From Glycocaulis sp051859565 (GTDB lineage Bacteria; Pseudomonadota; Alphaproteobacteria; Caulobacterales; Maricaulaceae), in assembly GCF_051859565.1 (NCBI RefSeq), contig NZ_JBHYFK010000005.1, positions 186,001-250,000 of the forward strand: a stretch of 64,000 nt of DNA. The letters are read 5' to 3'. Made by a program: the position numbers and the translations under genes. Positions 24,522 to 32,959 of this stretch are shown piece after piece. Positions within the stretch are counted from its first letter, which is position 1; each line of letters starts with the position of its first letter. The notes beneath the pieces were generated by a model. That model worked only from the letters and a program-made list of their open reading frames with translations, was not told the DNA's origin and searched no databases.

Positions 24522-25997
24522 ATGGCACCGGGCCTTCTCACATACGCCTTTGCACGCGAGAACGGCATCGCCTTCCAACCCGGCGAGACGCCGGGAATCC
24601 TGATGCGTCAGGACGCGAATGTGCTGGCCCTTGGCGAAGCGGTGAGGGCGGCGGGGATCGTGGCGCCGGTGCGTACGCTCACCGATGCTGCCTTTGACCG
24701 GGCCCTGTCTGAAATCTACGCCGCCAATGCGGTTAGCGCCTCGCGCGAGGAAGCCGGGCAGGGCGACAGCCTCTCCCGGCTGATCGAGGACATGCCGCAG
24801 GCTGAAGACCTGTTGGCATCCGATTCCGAGGCGCCGGTCATCCGCCTCATCAACGGCCTTGTGGCCGATGCCATAAGGGCAGGGGCGTCCGACATCCATG
24901 TCGAGCCGTTTGAGGACCGCGTATCGGTCCGCTTCCGCCTTGATGGCGTGCTGGACGAACGCGTCAGCCTGCCGCCGCATCTGGCGCCGGCGCTCGTCTC
25001 CCGCCTGAAGGTGATGGCCCGGCTCGACATTGCCGAGCGGCGTGTGCCGCAGGATGGCAGGGTCACGCTCACCCTTGCCGGGCGCGGCGTCGATGTGCGC
25101 GTCTCCACCCTGCCATCGCGCCATGGCGAGCGGGTGGTGATGCGCCTTCTGGAGAAAAATAGCGCCCTGATGGCGATTGATGCGCTTGGCATGCCGCCGG
25201 GCGTCGCAGCAGGCTATCGCCGTGCGCTGGACCAGCCCAATGGCATCATCCTCGTCACCGGCCCGACAGGCTCCGGCAAGACGACCACGCTCTATGCCGG
25301 CCTGAGCGCCCTCAACGACCAGACCCGTAACATCCTCACCATCGAGGACCCGGTGGAGTATGCCGTCGATGGCATCGGCCAGACGCAGGTGAACACCCGC
25401 GTCGGGATGACGTTTGCTGCCGGATTGCGCGCCATACTGCGCCAGGACCCGGATGTGGTCATGGTCGGCGAGATACGCGATGGCGAGACCGCCCGCATCG
25501 CCGTGCAGGCCAGCCTGACAGGCCACCTCGTCCTCTCCACCGTCCACACCAATTCGGCGGCTGCCGCGATTGCACGCCTGCGCGATATGGGCATTGAGAG
25601 CTATCTGCTCGCCAGCACGCTAAGCGCGGTTCTGGCCCAGCGCCTTGTCCGCCGCCTCTGCCCGCACTGCCATGAGCCGTACGAGGCAAGCGAGCGCGAA
25701 AAGGCGCTGGCGGGCGTCTCCGGTCCGCTGACGCTCTATGCGCCGCGCGGGTGCGAGGCCTGCCACCATAGCGGCTTTGCCGGGCGGCAGGGCGTCTATG
25801 AGATCATCATGGTCGACGAGGCCTTGCGCGGCCTGATCCACGATAATGCCCGCGAGGCAGGGCTCGCCCGTCATGCCTTTGCCCGCGGGGGCGGGCTTTT
25901 CGAGGCGGGGCTGGAGCTGGCGCGCACCGGTGTGACGACGCTTGCGGAAGTGCTGCGGGTGTGCCGGGAGGAGGGCGAACGCGATGCCCGCCTTTGA
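24522..25997 (+). CDS. gspE: Type II secretion ATPase GspE
   Basis: The 491-residue cytosolic ATPase has an N-terminal GspE_N-like domain, the N2 domain and the RecA-like core. Walker A is GPTGSGKTTTLYAGLSAL, the Asp box lies in ILTIEDPVEYAVDGIGQTQV, Walker B is DPDVVMVGEIRDGETA, and the His box is LTGHLVLSTVHTN. The four-cysteine zinc element CPHC...CEAC near residues 380-420 is intact. It drives pseudopilus assembly with GspF and GspL. The start is eight bases after gspD. Confidence 0.95.
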   Translation: MAPGLLTYAFARENGIAFQPGETPGILMRQDANVLALGEAVRAAGIVAPVRTLTDAAFDRALSEIYAANAVSASREEAGQGDSLSRLIEDMPQAEDLLASDSEAPVIRLINGLVADAIRAGASDIHVEPFEDRVSVRFRLDGVLDERVSLPPHLAPALVSRLKVMARLDIAERRVPQDGRVTLTLAGRGVDVRVSTLPSRHGERVVMRLLEKNSALMAIDALGMPPGVAAGYRRALDQPNGIILVTGPTGSGKTTTLYAGLSALNDQTRNILTIEDPVEYAVDGIGQTQVNTRVGMTFAAGLRAILRQDPDVVMVGEIRDGETARIAVQASLTGHLVLSTVHTNSAAAAIARLRDMGIESYLLASTLSAVLAQRLVRRLCPHCHEPYEASEREKALAGVSGPLTLYAPRGCEACHHSGFAGRQGVYEIIMVDEALRGLIHDNAREAGLARHAFARGGGLFEAGLELARTGVTTLAEVLRVCREEGERDARL

Positions 25998-27216
25998 ATA
26001 TAGCGCGCTGGACACAAGCGGCCGCCGCACGCGCGGCGTCATCTCGGCGGCGTCTGGCACGGCAGCGCGCGCAGAGCTGCGCCGCAGGCAGCTGGCCCCT
26101 TTGAGCGTTGAACGCGCCGATGACACCCGCCGCGCCGGGCCGGCTGGGTTTAGCCTCTCGGCGTTCCGGCGTGCGCCATCCATGCCCGCCTCCGCGCGGC
26201 TATTGATGACGCGCCAGCTGGCGACGCTGGTGGAGGCAGGCCTGCCGCTTGCCGAAGCGCTGCAGGTGGTGTCCGCCCAGACAACAAGGCCGGAGGCGCG
26301 CCGCATCCTTATTGCCTTGCGGGAAAGGGTGCTGGAGGGGGAGCGCCTGTCGGCGGCGATGGCCGGTTTTCCGGCAAGCTTCCCACCCGTCTACCGCGCC
26401 ATGGTGGCCGCCGGTGAAAGCTCCGGCGCGCTGGGCCAAGTGCTCGACCGGCTGGCCACGCATCTGGAAAAGTCTGCCGCCCTGTCGCGCAAGGTGATGA
26501 CCGCGCTCATCTATCCCAGCGCTCTGGCTGTGACGGCGATGGCCGTGATCTGCGTGCTGATGGTCGCCATCGTGCCGCGCCTTGCCGCCCAGTTCGACAC
26601 GATGAGCATTACACTCCCGGCGCTCACGCGCGCCGTGATCGCCCTGTCGGAATTCCTGCAGGCTGGATGGCTGTTCCTGCTCATCGCGCTGGCGCTCGCT
26701 GTAGTGGCCGTCAGGCTGCTCCTTCGCCGTCCGGCCATACGCGCCCGGCTGGACCGGGCAAGCCTCTCCGTGCCGCTTCTGGGCGGCTTCCTGCGCAAGC
26801 TGGAGGCGGCGCGCTTTGCCCGGACGTTAAGCGTCCTTCTGGCGGCGGGAACGGTGCTGCCGGATGCTCTTCGGGCAGCGCGCAAGGCCGCCACCAACAC
26901 CCATATCGGCGCGGCGCTCGATGCGGTCGCGGCTGAGGTGGAGACAGGCCGCACGCTCTCGTCCTCGCTGGAAGGCGCGCGCTTCCTGCCCGCCCTGACC
27001 CTGCACATGATTGCAGCAGGCGAGCGCTCCGCCGCGCTGGAGACCATGCTGCCGCGCGCCGCCGACCAGCTGGAAGGCGAGCTGGAAGCGGCGAGCTCCA
27101 CTGCGCTCAGCCTGCTTGAGCCTGCGATCATCATCGTCATGGGCGCGGTCGTTGCCCTGATCGTGCTCTCCATTCTCCTGCCCATCCTCCAGCTCAACAC
27201 GCTGGCGCTCAACTGA
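25984..27216 (+). CDS. gspF: Type II secretion platform protein GspF
   Basis: The chosen start gives 410 residues. The ATG at 25984 overlaps gspE by 14 bases and gives the canonical MPAFEYSALDTSGRRTRGVI; the open frame to 25942 adds only a gspE-shadow peptide. Two T2SSF domains are present, each with an LLxxGLPLxEAL-type motif (LATLVEAGLPLAEALQVVS, then LSVLLAAGTVLPDALRAA). Three membrane helices lie near residues 160-190, 210-240 and 375-400. GspF forms the inner-membrane base of the assembly. Confidence 0.93.
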   Translation: MPAFEYSALDTSGRRTRGVISAASGTAARAELRRRQLAPLSVERADDTRRAGPAGFSLSAFRRAPSMPASARLLMTRQLATLVEAGLPLAEALQVVSAQTTRPEARRILIALRERVLEGERLSAAMAGFPASFPPVYRAMVAAGESSGALGQVLDRLATHLEKSAALSRKVMTALIYPSALAVTAMAVICVLMVAIVPRLAAQFDTMSITLPALTRAVIALSEFLQAGWLFLLIALALAVVAVRLLLRRPAIRARLDRASLSVPLLGGFLRKLEAARFARTLSVLLAAGTVLPDALRAARKAATNTHIGAALDAVAAEVETGRTLSSSLEGARFLPALTLHMIAAGERSAALETMLPRAADQLEGELEAASSTALSLLEPAIIIVMGAVVALIVLSILLPILQLNTLALN

Positions 27217-27234
27217 TCCTGAAGGAGGCCTGAC

Positions 27235-27681
27235 ATGCGCGTGCCGACACGCTCAAAGGATACCGAAGCCGGCTTCACGCTGGTCGAGATCATGGTGGTG
27301 GTCGTGATCATCGGCCTTCTGGCGACGGTGGTGGTGCTGAACGTGCTGCCAAGCCAGGACCGCGCCCGCATCGAGAAGGCGCGCGCAGACATTGGCCGCA
27401 TCGAGCAGGCGATCGAGATGTTCCGCCTCGATATGGGCCGCTACCCCACAACCGATGAAGGCCTTGAGGTGCTGGTGACGGCGCCCGCCGATCCGCGCCT
27501 TGCCGCGCGCTTTCCCGAAGGCGGCTATATCAATCGCCTGCCCGAGGACCCGTGGGGCGGGCAGTACCAGTATATGTCGCCGGGCGAACATGGCCGGTTT
27601 GATGTCTGGTCACTGGGCGCCGATGCCCGGCCCGGCGGGGACGGCAATAACGCAGACATAGGCAACTGGACTTCGCGATGA
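27235..27681 (+). CDS. gspG: Major pseudopilin GspG
   Basis: The 148-residue protein has the prepilin cleavage site in EAGFTLVEIMVVVVIIGLL, with Gly before Phe and Glu at +5, so it is processed by the prepilin peptidase. The C-terminal half has LPEDPWGGQYQYMSPGEHG and SLGADARPGGDGNNADIGNW, the calcium-binding and major-pseudopilin signatures. It polymerises into the pseudopilus. The next gene overlaps its stop by four bases. Confidence 0.95.
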   Translation: MRVPTRSKDTEAGFTLVEIMVVVVIIGLLATVVVLNVLPSQDRARIEKARADIGRIEQAIEMFRLDMGRYPTTDEGLEVLVTAPADPRLAARFPEGGYINRLPEDPWGGQYQYMSPGEHGRFDVWSLGADARPGGDGNNADIGNWTSR

Positions 27682-28184
27682 GCAAAGCCCGCCGCCAGCG
27701 CCATGAGAGCGGATTTTCGCTCATTGAGGTGATGGTGGTCATCGCCGTGATTGCGCTTGTCTCGGTGGTGGCGGTGACGCAGATCACGCCGCCGCGCAGC
27801 GCCGCTGAAAAAGAGACAGGCCAGCTCGCCCTGCGCCTTGAAATGGCGCGCCACCACGTGCTGGTGACGGGCAGCCTGATCGGTGTGTCGGTAGACGCCG
27901 ATGGCGGGGGCTATGCCTTCATGGACCTGCATCGCGACGGCTGGCGGGTGCGCCATGGCCACCGCACGCTCGGCCCGGCGCGGCTGGCAGAGAGCGTACG
28001 GCTCACCCTCGCTGGCGGGCAGACCGTTAACGCTGCAACAGGCAATGCTTTGCCGGTTCCCGATTTCTGGTTCGATCCGCTGGGCAGCGAGCCGCCGATA
28101 GTGCTCGAGCTCAGAGGCGCTGGCCGGGATTATCGCCTGACCGTCTCTGCCTTGCGTCCAGTGGAGGTGAGCGATGCGCGCTGA
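27678..28184 (+). CDS. gspH: Minor pseudopilin GspH
   Basis: The 168-residue prepilin-like protein has the leader site ESGFSLIEVMVVIAVIALVS. A GspH-type C-terminal domain follows, with a weakly conserved body and a strand DFWFDPLGSEPPIVLEL. Assigned by leader motif, size and position between gspG and gspI. It starts in the gspG stop (ATGA) and its end overlaps gspI. Confidence 0.88.
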   Translation: MSKARRQRHESGFSLIEVMVVIAVIALVSVVAVTQITPPRSAAEKETGQLALRLEMARHHVLVTGSLIGVSVDADGGGYAFMDLHRDGWRVRHGHRTLGPARLAESVRLTLAGGQTVNAATGNALPVPDFWFDPLGSEPPIVLELRGAGRDYRLTVSALRPVEVSDAR

Positions 28185-28542
28185 TGCAGGCTTCTCGCTT
28201 GTGGAAATGCTCGCTGCCCTCGTCGTGCTGGCGATAGCCGGGCTCGCTTTGGTGCAAGCGCTCACCCAGTCAGCACGCGCGGCGACGCTCGCCGAGGACC
28301 GGGCGCTGGCGGCGCTGGCCGCAGAAAATGTGATGGCCGAATGGCGGCTGGAGCGCACTGGTCCGCCGCGCGATGCCTCCGGCCAGTATGCGTTTGCCGG
28401 ACGGGACTATGCCTGGCGCATCGCGGTCAGCCCGACCCCGGAGGCGGGCCTCGTTGCCGTCAACCTCGAGCTCTCGCCTGCAGGCCATTTCACCCGCTCT
28501 TCGGCTTTCACGCTGACCCATTTCGAGCGGGCAGAGCGATGA
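28174..28542 (+). CDS. gspI: Minor pseudopilin GspI
   Basis: The 122-residue protein has the leader DAGFSLVEMLAALVVLAIAG, followed by AALAAENVMAEWRLER, a segment typical of GspI. It is the core of the pseudopilus tip with GspJ and GspK. It overlaps gspH by 11 bases and shares ATGA with gspJ. Confidence 0.92.
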   Translation: MRADAGFSLVEMLAALVVLAIAGLALVQALTQSARAATLAEDRALAALAAENVMAEWRLERTGPPRDASGQYAFAGRDYAWRIAVSPTPEAGLVAVNLELSPAGHFTRSSAFTLTHFERAER

Positions 28543-29180
28543 CGCGCGACGCCGGTTTCACGCTTGTCGAGGTCATGGTGGCCTTAAGCGTATTCGCGCT
28601 GATCGGCACGATGTCGACCGGGCTTCTCGTTACCACAATCGATGCCCGCGAGCGGCAGGAAGCGGCCATGGAACGCCTGTCGCAGCTGCAGCAGGTCCGC
28701 GCGCTCTGGCGTGATGATGCGGCCCACATGCTGATGCGCCCGCACCGCACGGAAGACGGCGGCTATGGCGGCGCGGCGCTCTCCGGGCGCAGCGTCACAT
28801 TCTTTTCACTGGACGATGAGGCTGGCGGCCATCTGGCGGCCTTCACCCGGCGGGGCAGGGCCAATCCGGGCGAGGCGGCAGACCGTTCCAGCCTGGTGCG
28901 TGTCATCTGGCGCGTTGAGAACGGCGTGCTGCTTCGCGAGACATGGCTGTCTGCCGATATGGCCCCCGCCTCGCGGCCGCAGACCATGGTGCTGGCCGAA
29001 GGCCTTGAAGACGTTTCCGTCAGCTTCCGCTATGGCCGCAACTGGCTGGACGCTCCGGTGCGTCCGGGGTCCTCCGGCGAGGTGCCAATGCCGGACTCCA
29101 TACGGCTGATCTATACCGACGCCCTGGGCCGAGAGATTGAACATATCGCTCTTACCGTCGCCGCAGGAGGTTCCTCATGA
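28539..29180 (+). CDS. gspJ: Minor pseudopilin GspJ
   Basis: The chosen ATG at 28539 gives 213 residues and overlaps the gspI stop by four bases; the open frame upstream to 28341 lies inside gspI. The leader is DAGFTLVEVMVALSVFALIG. The body has the GspJ pattern RVIWRVENGVLLRETWLSAD. It forms the pseudopilus tip complex with GspI and GspK. Confidence 0.92.
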   Translation: MTRDAGFTLVEVMVALSVFALIGTMSTGLLVTTIDARERQEAAMERLSQLQQVRALWRDDAAHMLMRPHRTEDGGYGGAALSGRSVTFFSLDDEAGGHLAAFTRRGRANPGEAADRSSLVRVIWRVENGVLLRETWLSADMAPASRPQTMVLAEGLEDVSVSFRYGRNWLDAPVRPGSSGEVPMPDSIRLIYTDALGREIEHIALTVAAGGSS

Positions 29181-30163
29181 ACGCGCGGCGCGAGGAGACA
29201 GAGCGCGGGGCAGCGCTCATCACGGCCCTGATGGTCGTCGCCTTCATGGCGGCGGTCAGCGTGTCGCTGGTGGAGATGATGCGCGGCCATCTGCAGCGCA
29301 CCGGGGTGATCGAGGACCGTCTGCAGGCCGCCGCTTATCTCGACGGCGCGGTGAGTTACGGCGAAGTGTTGATTGCGCGCTTCGCAGGGGATGCAGACCA
29401 GCGTTTCACCCCTGCAGGGCCGTGGGACGGGGAAATCCGCATCTTCCCGCTCGATAATGGCGAGATGGCCGCCCGCGTGCGCGACCGCAATAACTGCCTG
29501 AATATCAACGCCCTGCACACGCAAGGCGGCGATGGAGAGGCAGACCGGCTGGCGGCCGCCCGCATGCGCGCGCTTCTGGCGGCGCTGGGCGTACCGCCCG
29601 GCGACGCCGAAAGCCTGATCGCGCAGGCCGCCGACTGGATTGATGTTGACCGCACGCCCCGCCCGGGCGGCGCCGAGGACGACACCTATCTGGCGCGATC
29701 CGAACCGTTCCGCGCCGCCAATCAGCCCTTTGCCGAGCTGTCCGAGCTGCGCCTGCTGCCGGTGATGAACCGCGCGCTTTATATGCGCGCCGCGCCGTAT
29801 CTGTGCGCCCTGCCGACGAGCGTGCAGCCCGCGCTGAACGTCAACACGCTGCGCCGGGAGGAGGCCGTTCTCATCACCGCAATTACCGAAGGCGCGGTGA
29901 GCGTGCAGGCCGCCGGGCAGGCCCTGTTCCGCAGGCCGACGACCGGATTTGAAAGCCTTGAGGCACTCTGGGCTGATCCCGCCTTCGCGCCCTTGAGCGC
30001 GGAGGAGCGCCCGGCAAGCGCGGTGGCGCTGCGCTCGGAATGGTTTGAGTTGCAGGTGGAGGTGCGGCTCGGCGAAGCGCGCCTGTCGCGCATCCAGACC
30101 GTGCGCATCGACCGGGCGGGGCGGTTTTCGCGCCTGACGCCCGTGCAGGGAGCTGTTCTGTGA
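29177..30163 (+). CDS. gspK: Minor pseudopilin GspK
   Basis: The 328-residue protein is the large tip pseudopilin. A hydrophobic helix begins at about residue 11 (RGAALITALMVVAFMAAVS) without the Glu at +5, as is normal for GspK. The globular part has RVRDRNNCLNINAL, DWIDVDRTPRPGGAEDDTY and a LNVNTLRREEAVLITA segment, all typical of the calcium-binding GspK fold. It caps the pseudopilus. It shares ATGA overlaps with both neighbours. Confidence 0.92.
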   Translation: MNARREETERGAALITALMVVAFMAAVSVSLVEMMRGHLQRTGVIEDRLQAAAYLDGAVSYGEVLIARFAGDADQRFTPAGPWDGEIRIFPLDNGEMAARVRDRNNCLNINALHTQGGDGEADRLAAARMRALLAALGVPPGDAESLIAQAADWIDVDRTPRPGGAEDDTYLARSEPFRAANQPFAELSELRLLPVMNRALYMRAAPYLCALPTSVQPALNVNTLRREEAVLITAITEGAVSVQAAGQALFRRPTTGFESLEALWADPAFAPLSAEERPASAVALRSEWFELQVEVRLGEARLSRIQTVRIDRAGRFSRLTPVQGAVL

Positions 30164-31380
30164 GCGCGCGCCTGATCATAAACCTGCCCGCCGAGCCAGA
30201 CGACGCGCTTCGCTGGGCGCTATGCAGTGCCTTCGGCGATTTGCTGGCTGCTGGCGAGGGTCTGGGCACTTTCACATTGCCGGCTGGCACTGCGGTTTCG
30301 GCCACAATCGCGATTATCCCGGCGGGCCATGTCCATATGCGCCGCCTTGTCATGCCTGCGCGTAGCGACAATGCCGCCCGGCAGGCAGCGCCCTTTGCGC
30401 TGGAAGAATACCTCGCCACCCCGCTCGACACGCAGCGCATCGCCTGCGGCGCAGCCGATGAGAGCGGCGCACGCTGGGTCGCCGCCCTTGATGCCTCTCT
30501 CGCCGAGCGCTGGCAGAGCGCTCTGGAGGCGCTCGCCATCCGCCCGGTCTTCGCCATCAGCGAAGCCCTGTTGCTTGACCCGGCGGAGGGCGAACTTGCG
30601 CTCGCGGCACACGGATCCAGCCTGCTCTGGCGCTATCGTACGGGCGCTGAGGACGCAGCGGGCAGCATCCCCGAAGCGCTGGCAGACATGATGATCCCGG
30701 CGCTGATCGCCCGCCATCAGCCTTCGCGCATATCTCTGGCGGGCGGGGAGGGCAATGACGGGTTACAGCCCGGGCAACTCCCTCTCCATCGTACCGGGCC
30801 GCTGGATCCCGTGCAGGCGGCGGCCAGCCTCGGTATTACGCAATTACAGCTCATGCCAGCGCTCTTTGGCGCGCGCCTTGCCGCCTCGCTGGACTGGCCG
30901 GCCCTGCTGAAACCGTGGCGGCGTGTGGCCGGGCTTGCCGGTGTAGCCGCCGCTCTCGCTCTGGCGGGCATTGGCGCTGAGGCTGCGTGGCTTGCCGGTG
31001 AAGCCCGGCGCTATGAGGAGGCAGGCCGCTTGGCGTTTGCCGAGGCCTTCCCTGATACCCGCCGCATCGTCAATCCGCGTGTCCAGATGGCTCAACACCT
31101 GCGTGAGCTTGAAGCCGTCGACACAGGCGGCGCTGGCTTCCTGCTCCTGGCGGGCGCGCTGGCTGAAGCGTTGCAAGACATGCCTGGCATCGAGGTCGTG
31201 GCCGTGCGGTTTGAGGCGGGGCAGGCAGCTCTCTCCGTATCAGCCCGATACCGCAGCTTCGACGATTTCGAGGCACTGCGCGGTGCGGGTGAGGCGGCAG
31301 GTCTGATTGTCGCCGATGCCGGAGCGCGTCAGGGCGCGGACGGGGTCAGCGGTGAGTTTGTCGTGAGGTGGCGCGAATGA
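30160..31380 (+). CDS. gspL: Type II secretion protein GspL
   Basis: The 406-residue protein has a cytoplasmic actin-like domain (residues 1-250, for example RRLVMPARSDNAARQAAPFA and EEYLATPLD). One membrane helix follows near residue 255-275 (VAGLAGVAAALALAGIGAEA), and then a periplasmic ferredoxin-like domain. GspL couples the GspE ATPase to the membrane platform. The family is divergent, and position and layout support the call. Confidence 0.88.
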   Translation: MSARLIINLPAEPDDALRWALCSAFGDLLAAGEGLGTFTLPAGTAVSATIAIIPAGHVHMRRLVMPARSDNAARQAAPFALEEYLATPLDTQRIACGAADESGARWVAALDASLAERWQSALEALAIRPVFAISEALLLDPAEGELALAAHGSSLLWRYRTGAEDAAGSIPEALADMMIPALIARHQPSRISLAGGEGNDGLQPGQLPLHRTGPLDPVQAAASLGITQLQLMPALFGARLAASLDWPALLKPWRRVAGLAGVAAALALAGIGAEAAWLAGEARRYEEAGRLAFAEAFPDTRRIVNPRVQMAQHLRELEAVDTGGAGFLLLAGALAEALQDMPGIEVVAVRFEAGQAALSVSARYRSFDDFEALRGAGEAAGLIVADAGARQGADGVSGEFVVRWRE

Positions 31381-31868
31381 TCGAAGCTCTTAAATCGCGC
31401 TGGCAACGCCTGAGCGTCCGCGAGCAGGGCCTCCTGATTATGGCCGGGGTGCTGTCGATGGCCTGCCTTGTCTGGTTTGGCGCGTTTCAACCGGCCTTGA
31501 GCTGGCGTGAGAGCGCCCGCACGGCCTATGTCGCCGCGGCCGGTGATTACCGGCAGATTGGCGCTGGCACCGCCCGCCTCGCCGCCCTGACAGCTTCCGG
31601 CGCAGACACGGTTCTGGAACGCGAGCCGGTGCGCAGCGTCGTGGCCGGGTCTGCCAGCCGCGCGGGGATAGTGCTGTCGCGTGTGCTGCCTGACGACGCT
31701 GGGCGGTTGAATATCTGGATCGACAGTGCGGATGGTCCCCGCCTGATGGGCTGGCTGGAGACACTCTCTCGCGATCATGGCGTGATTGTCGTGCGCGCGG
31801 GTATCGAGCAGGCGGGGCGGGGAGGCGAACTGCGCGCCCAGCTCTTGCTCGCAAGGAGCGGCGCATGA
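31377..31868 (+). CDS. gspM: Type II secretion protein GspM
   Basis: From the ATG at 31377 (ATGA overlap with gspL) the protein has 163 residues; a GTG three codons earlier is possible. It has a short cytoplasmic N terminus (KSRWQRLSVREQGLLIMAGV), one membrane helix and a periplasmic domain, as usual for GspM. GspM partners GspL. The next gene begins inside its stop codon. Confidence 0.85.
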   Translation: MIEALKSRWQRLSVREQGLLIMAGVLSMACLVWFGAFQPALSWRESARTAYVAAAGDYRQIGAGTARLAALTASGADTVLEREPVRSVVAGSASRAGIVLSRVLPDDAGRLNIWIDSADGPRLMGWLETLSRDHGVIVVRAGIEQAGRGGELRAQLLLARSGA

Positions 31869-32608
31869 GGCGCACCATCCTGCTGGCCGTCGCCGGTGTC
31901 ATCGCGTTTGTTGCAGCGGCCATCGCCCTGATGCCTGCCAGCGTCTTTCATGCGCTGCTTCTCCAGCCTCGCGGCGTTCAGGCAGCCCAGATAACCGGCA
32001 CGATCTGGAGCGGGCAATGGCACGCGGTGCAGGTCCGCTCCGTGCATCTGGCACACGTGGAGGGCGCGCTGGACGCGGTCTCGCTGCTACAAGGCCGCCC
32101 GGCCCTGCAGGTGCGGATTTCAGACCCGCGCGGGCGCGGCGACGGGCGCGTTGTATTTGGCGATGGCGGCGTTGAGCTGCACGGCCTGTCCGGACGCGTT
32201 TTGCCTGCTGGCCTTGTTCCCCTTGCCGGGCCTGGCCGGGCGGCGCTTGGCGAACCTCTGGTGTTTTCCGATGTCCAGGCCCGTTTCGGGCCGCGTGGCT
32301 GCGAGACGGCCTCCGGCGGCGTCCGCTTTGGCGGGCTGCTGTCCCTTGATACAGGCGGCGCAGGCAGCTTGCCGGTTCTCGATGGCAGTCTGGAGTGTGC
32401 GGGCAGCCTGCCCGCCATTCGGTTTGCCGGCGAAACGGCAGATGTCCGCATTGACGGCCATGTTCGGTTCGGACCAGAGGCGGCGAGCTGGTCGCTGAAT
32501 GCCGAGCCGCGTACCGGCACAATGGCAATGGTCTTGCGCTCTATCGGGTTTGATGGCAGCGGTGACGCCTTGCGCAGCGAAGGCCAGACCGGCTGGGATG
32601 CGCGCTGA
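31865..32608 (+). CDS. gspN: Type II secretion protein GspN
   Basis: The 247-residue protein has one N-terminal membrane helix (about 5-25) and a periplasmic beta-rich region beginning LLQPRGVQAAQITGTIWSGQ, the GspN pattern distantly related to AsmA/translocation-type repeats. It is the last gene of the gsp run and overlaps gspM by four bases. GspN is present in only some T2SS operons and its exact role is unclear. Confidence 0.82.
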   Translation: MRRTILLAVAGVIAFVAAAIALMPASVFHALLLQPRGVQAAQITGTIWSGQWHAVQVRSVHLAHVEGALDAVSLLQGRPALQVRISDPRGRGDGRVVFGDGGVELHGLSGRVLPAGLVPLAGPGRAALGEPLVFSDVQARFGPRGCETASGGVRFGGLLSLDTGGAGSLPVLDGSLECAGSLPAIRFAGETADVRIDGHVRFGPEAASWSLNAEPRTGTMAMVLRSIGFDGSGDALRSEGQTGWDAR

Positions 32609-32670
32609 CCTGCCGCTGACGGCCCGTCACTCCGCAAATCCGGCCAGTGTGAAGACAAGCGAGCTGCCTC

Positions 32671-32874
32671 ATGACCGACACCACCCGCCTTGACACCCTT
32701 GAGATTCACATAGCCCAGCAGCAACAGGCCATTGACGATCTGTCCGAGGCACTGGCGCTGCAGCAGAAGGACATCGAACGGCTGAAAGCCCAGCTTCACC
32801 GCTCTGACAGCCGGATTGCGGAGCTGGAGGCGGGCCTGCCCGCCGCCGCGTCTGAAAAGCCGCCGCATTACTGA
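32671..32874 (+). CDS. slyX: SlyX family protein
   Basis: The 67-residue protein is a single long helix with the SlyX pattern: LDTLEIHIAQQQQAIDDLSE, then LALQQKDIERLKAQL, ending SEKPPHY. The PPHY ending is characteristic of the family. It should form a coiled coil. No defined biochemical role is known. It starts 62 bases after gspN, and co-transcription with the gsp genes is possible. Confidence 0.88.
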   Translation: MTDTTRLDTLEIHIAQQQQAIDDLSEALALQQKDIERLKAQLHRSDSRIAELEAGLPAAASEKPPHY

Positions 32875-32959
32875 GCACCACACCTTCATCTGACGCTGCA
32901 GGGAACCGCGCGCCGCCTCGTGCGCTTAGTTTAGACGTGTCCGCTTTTCCGGTTCCGTC

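Noticed and set aside
24399..25547. 382-residue open frame antisense to gspE
   Set aside because: Shadow of the ATPase gene with all Walker motifs on the plus strand.
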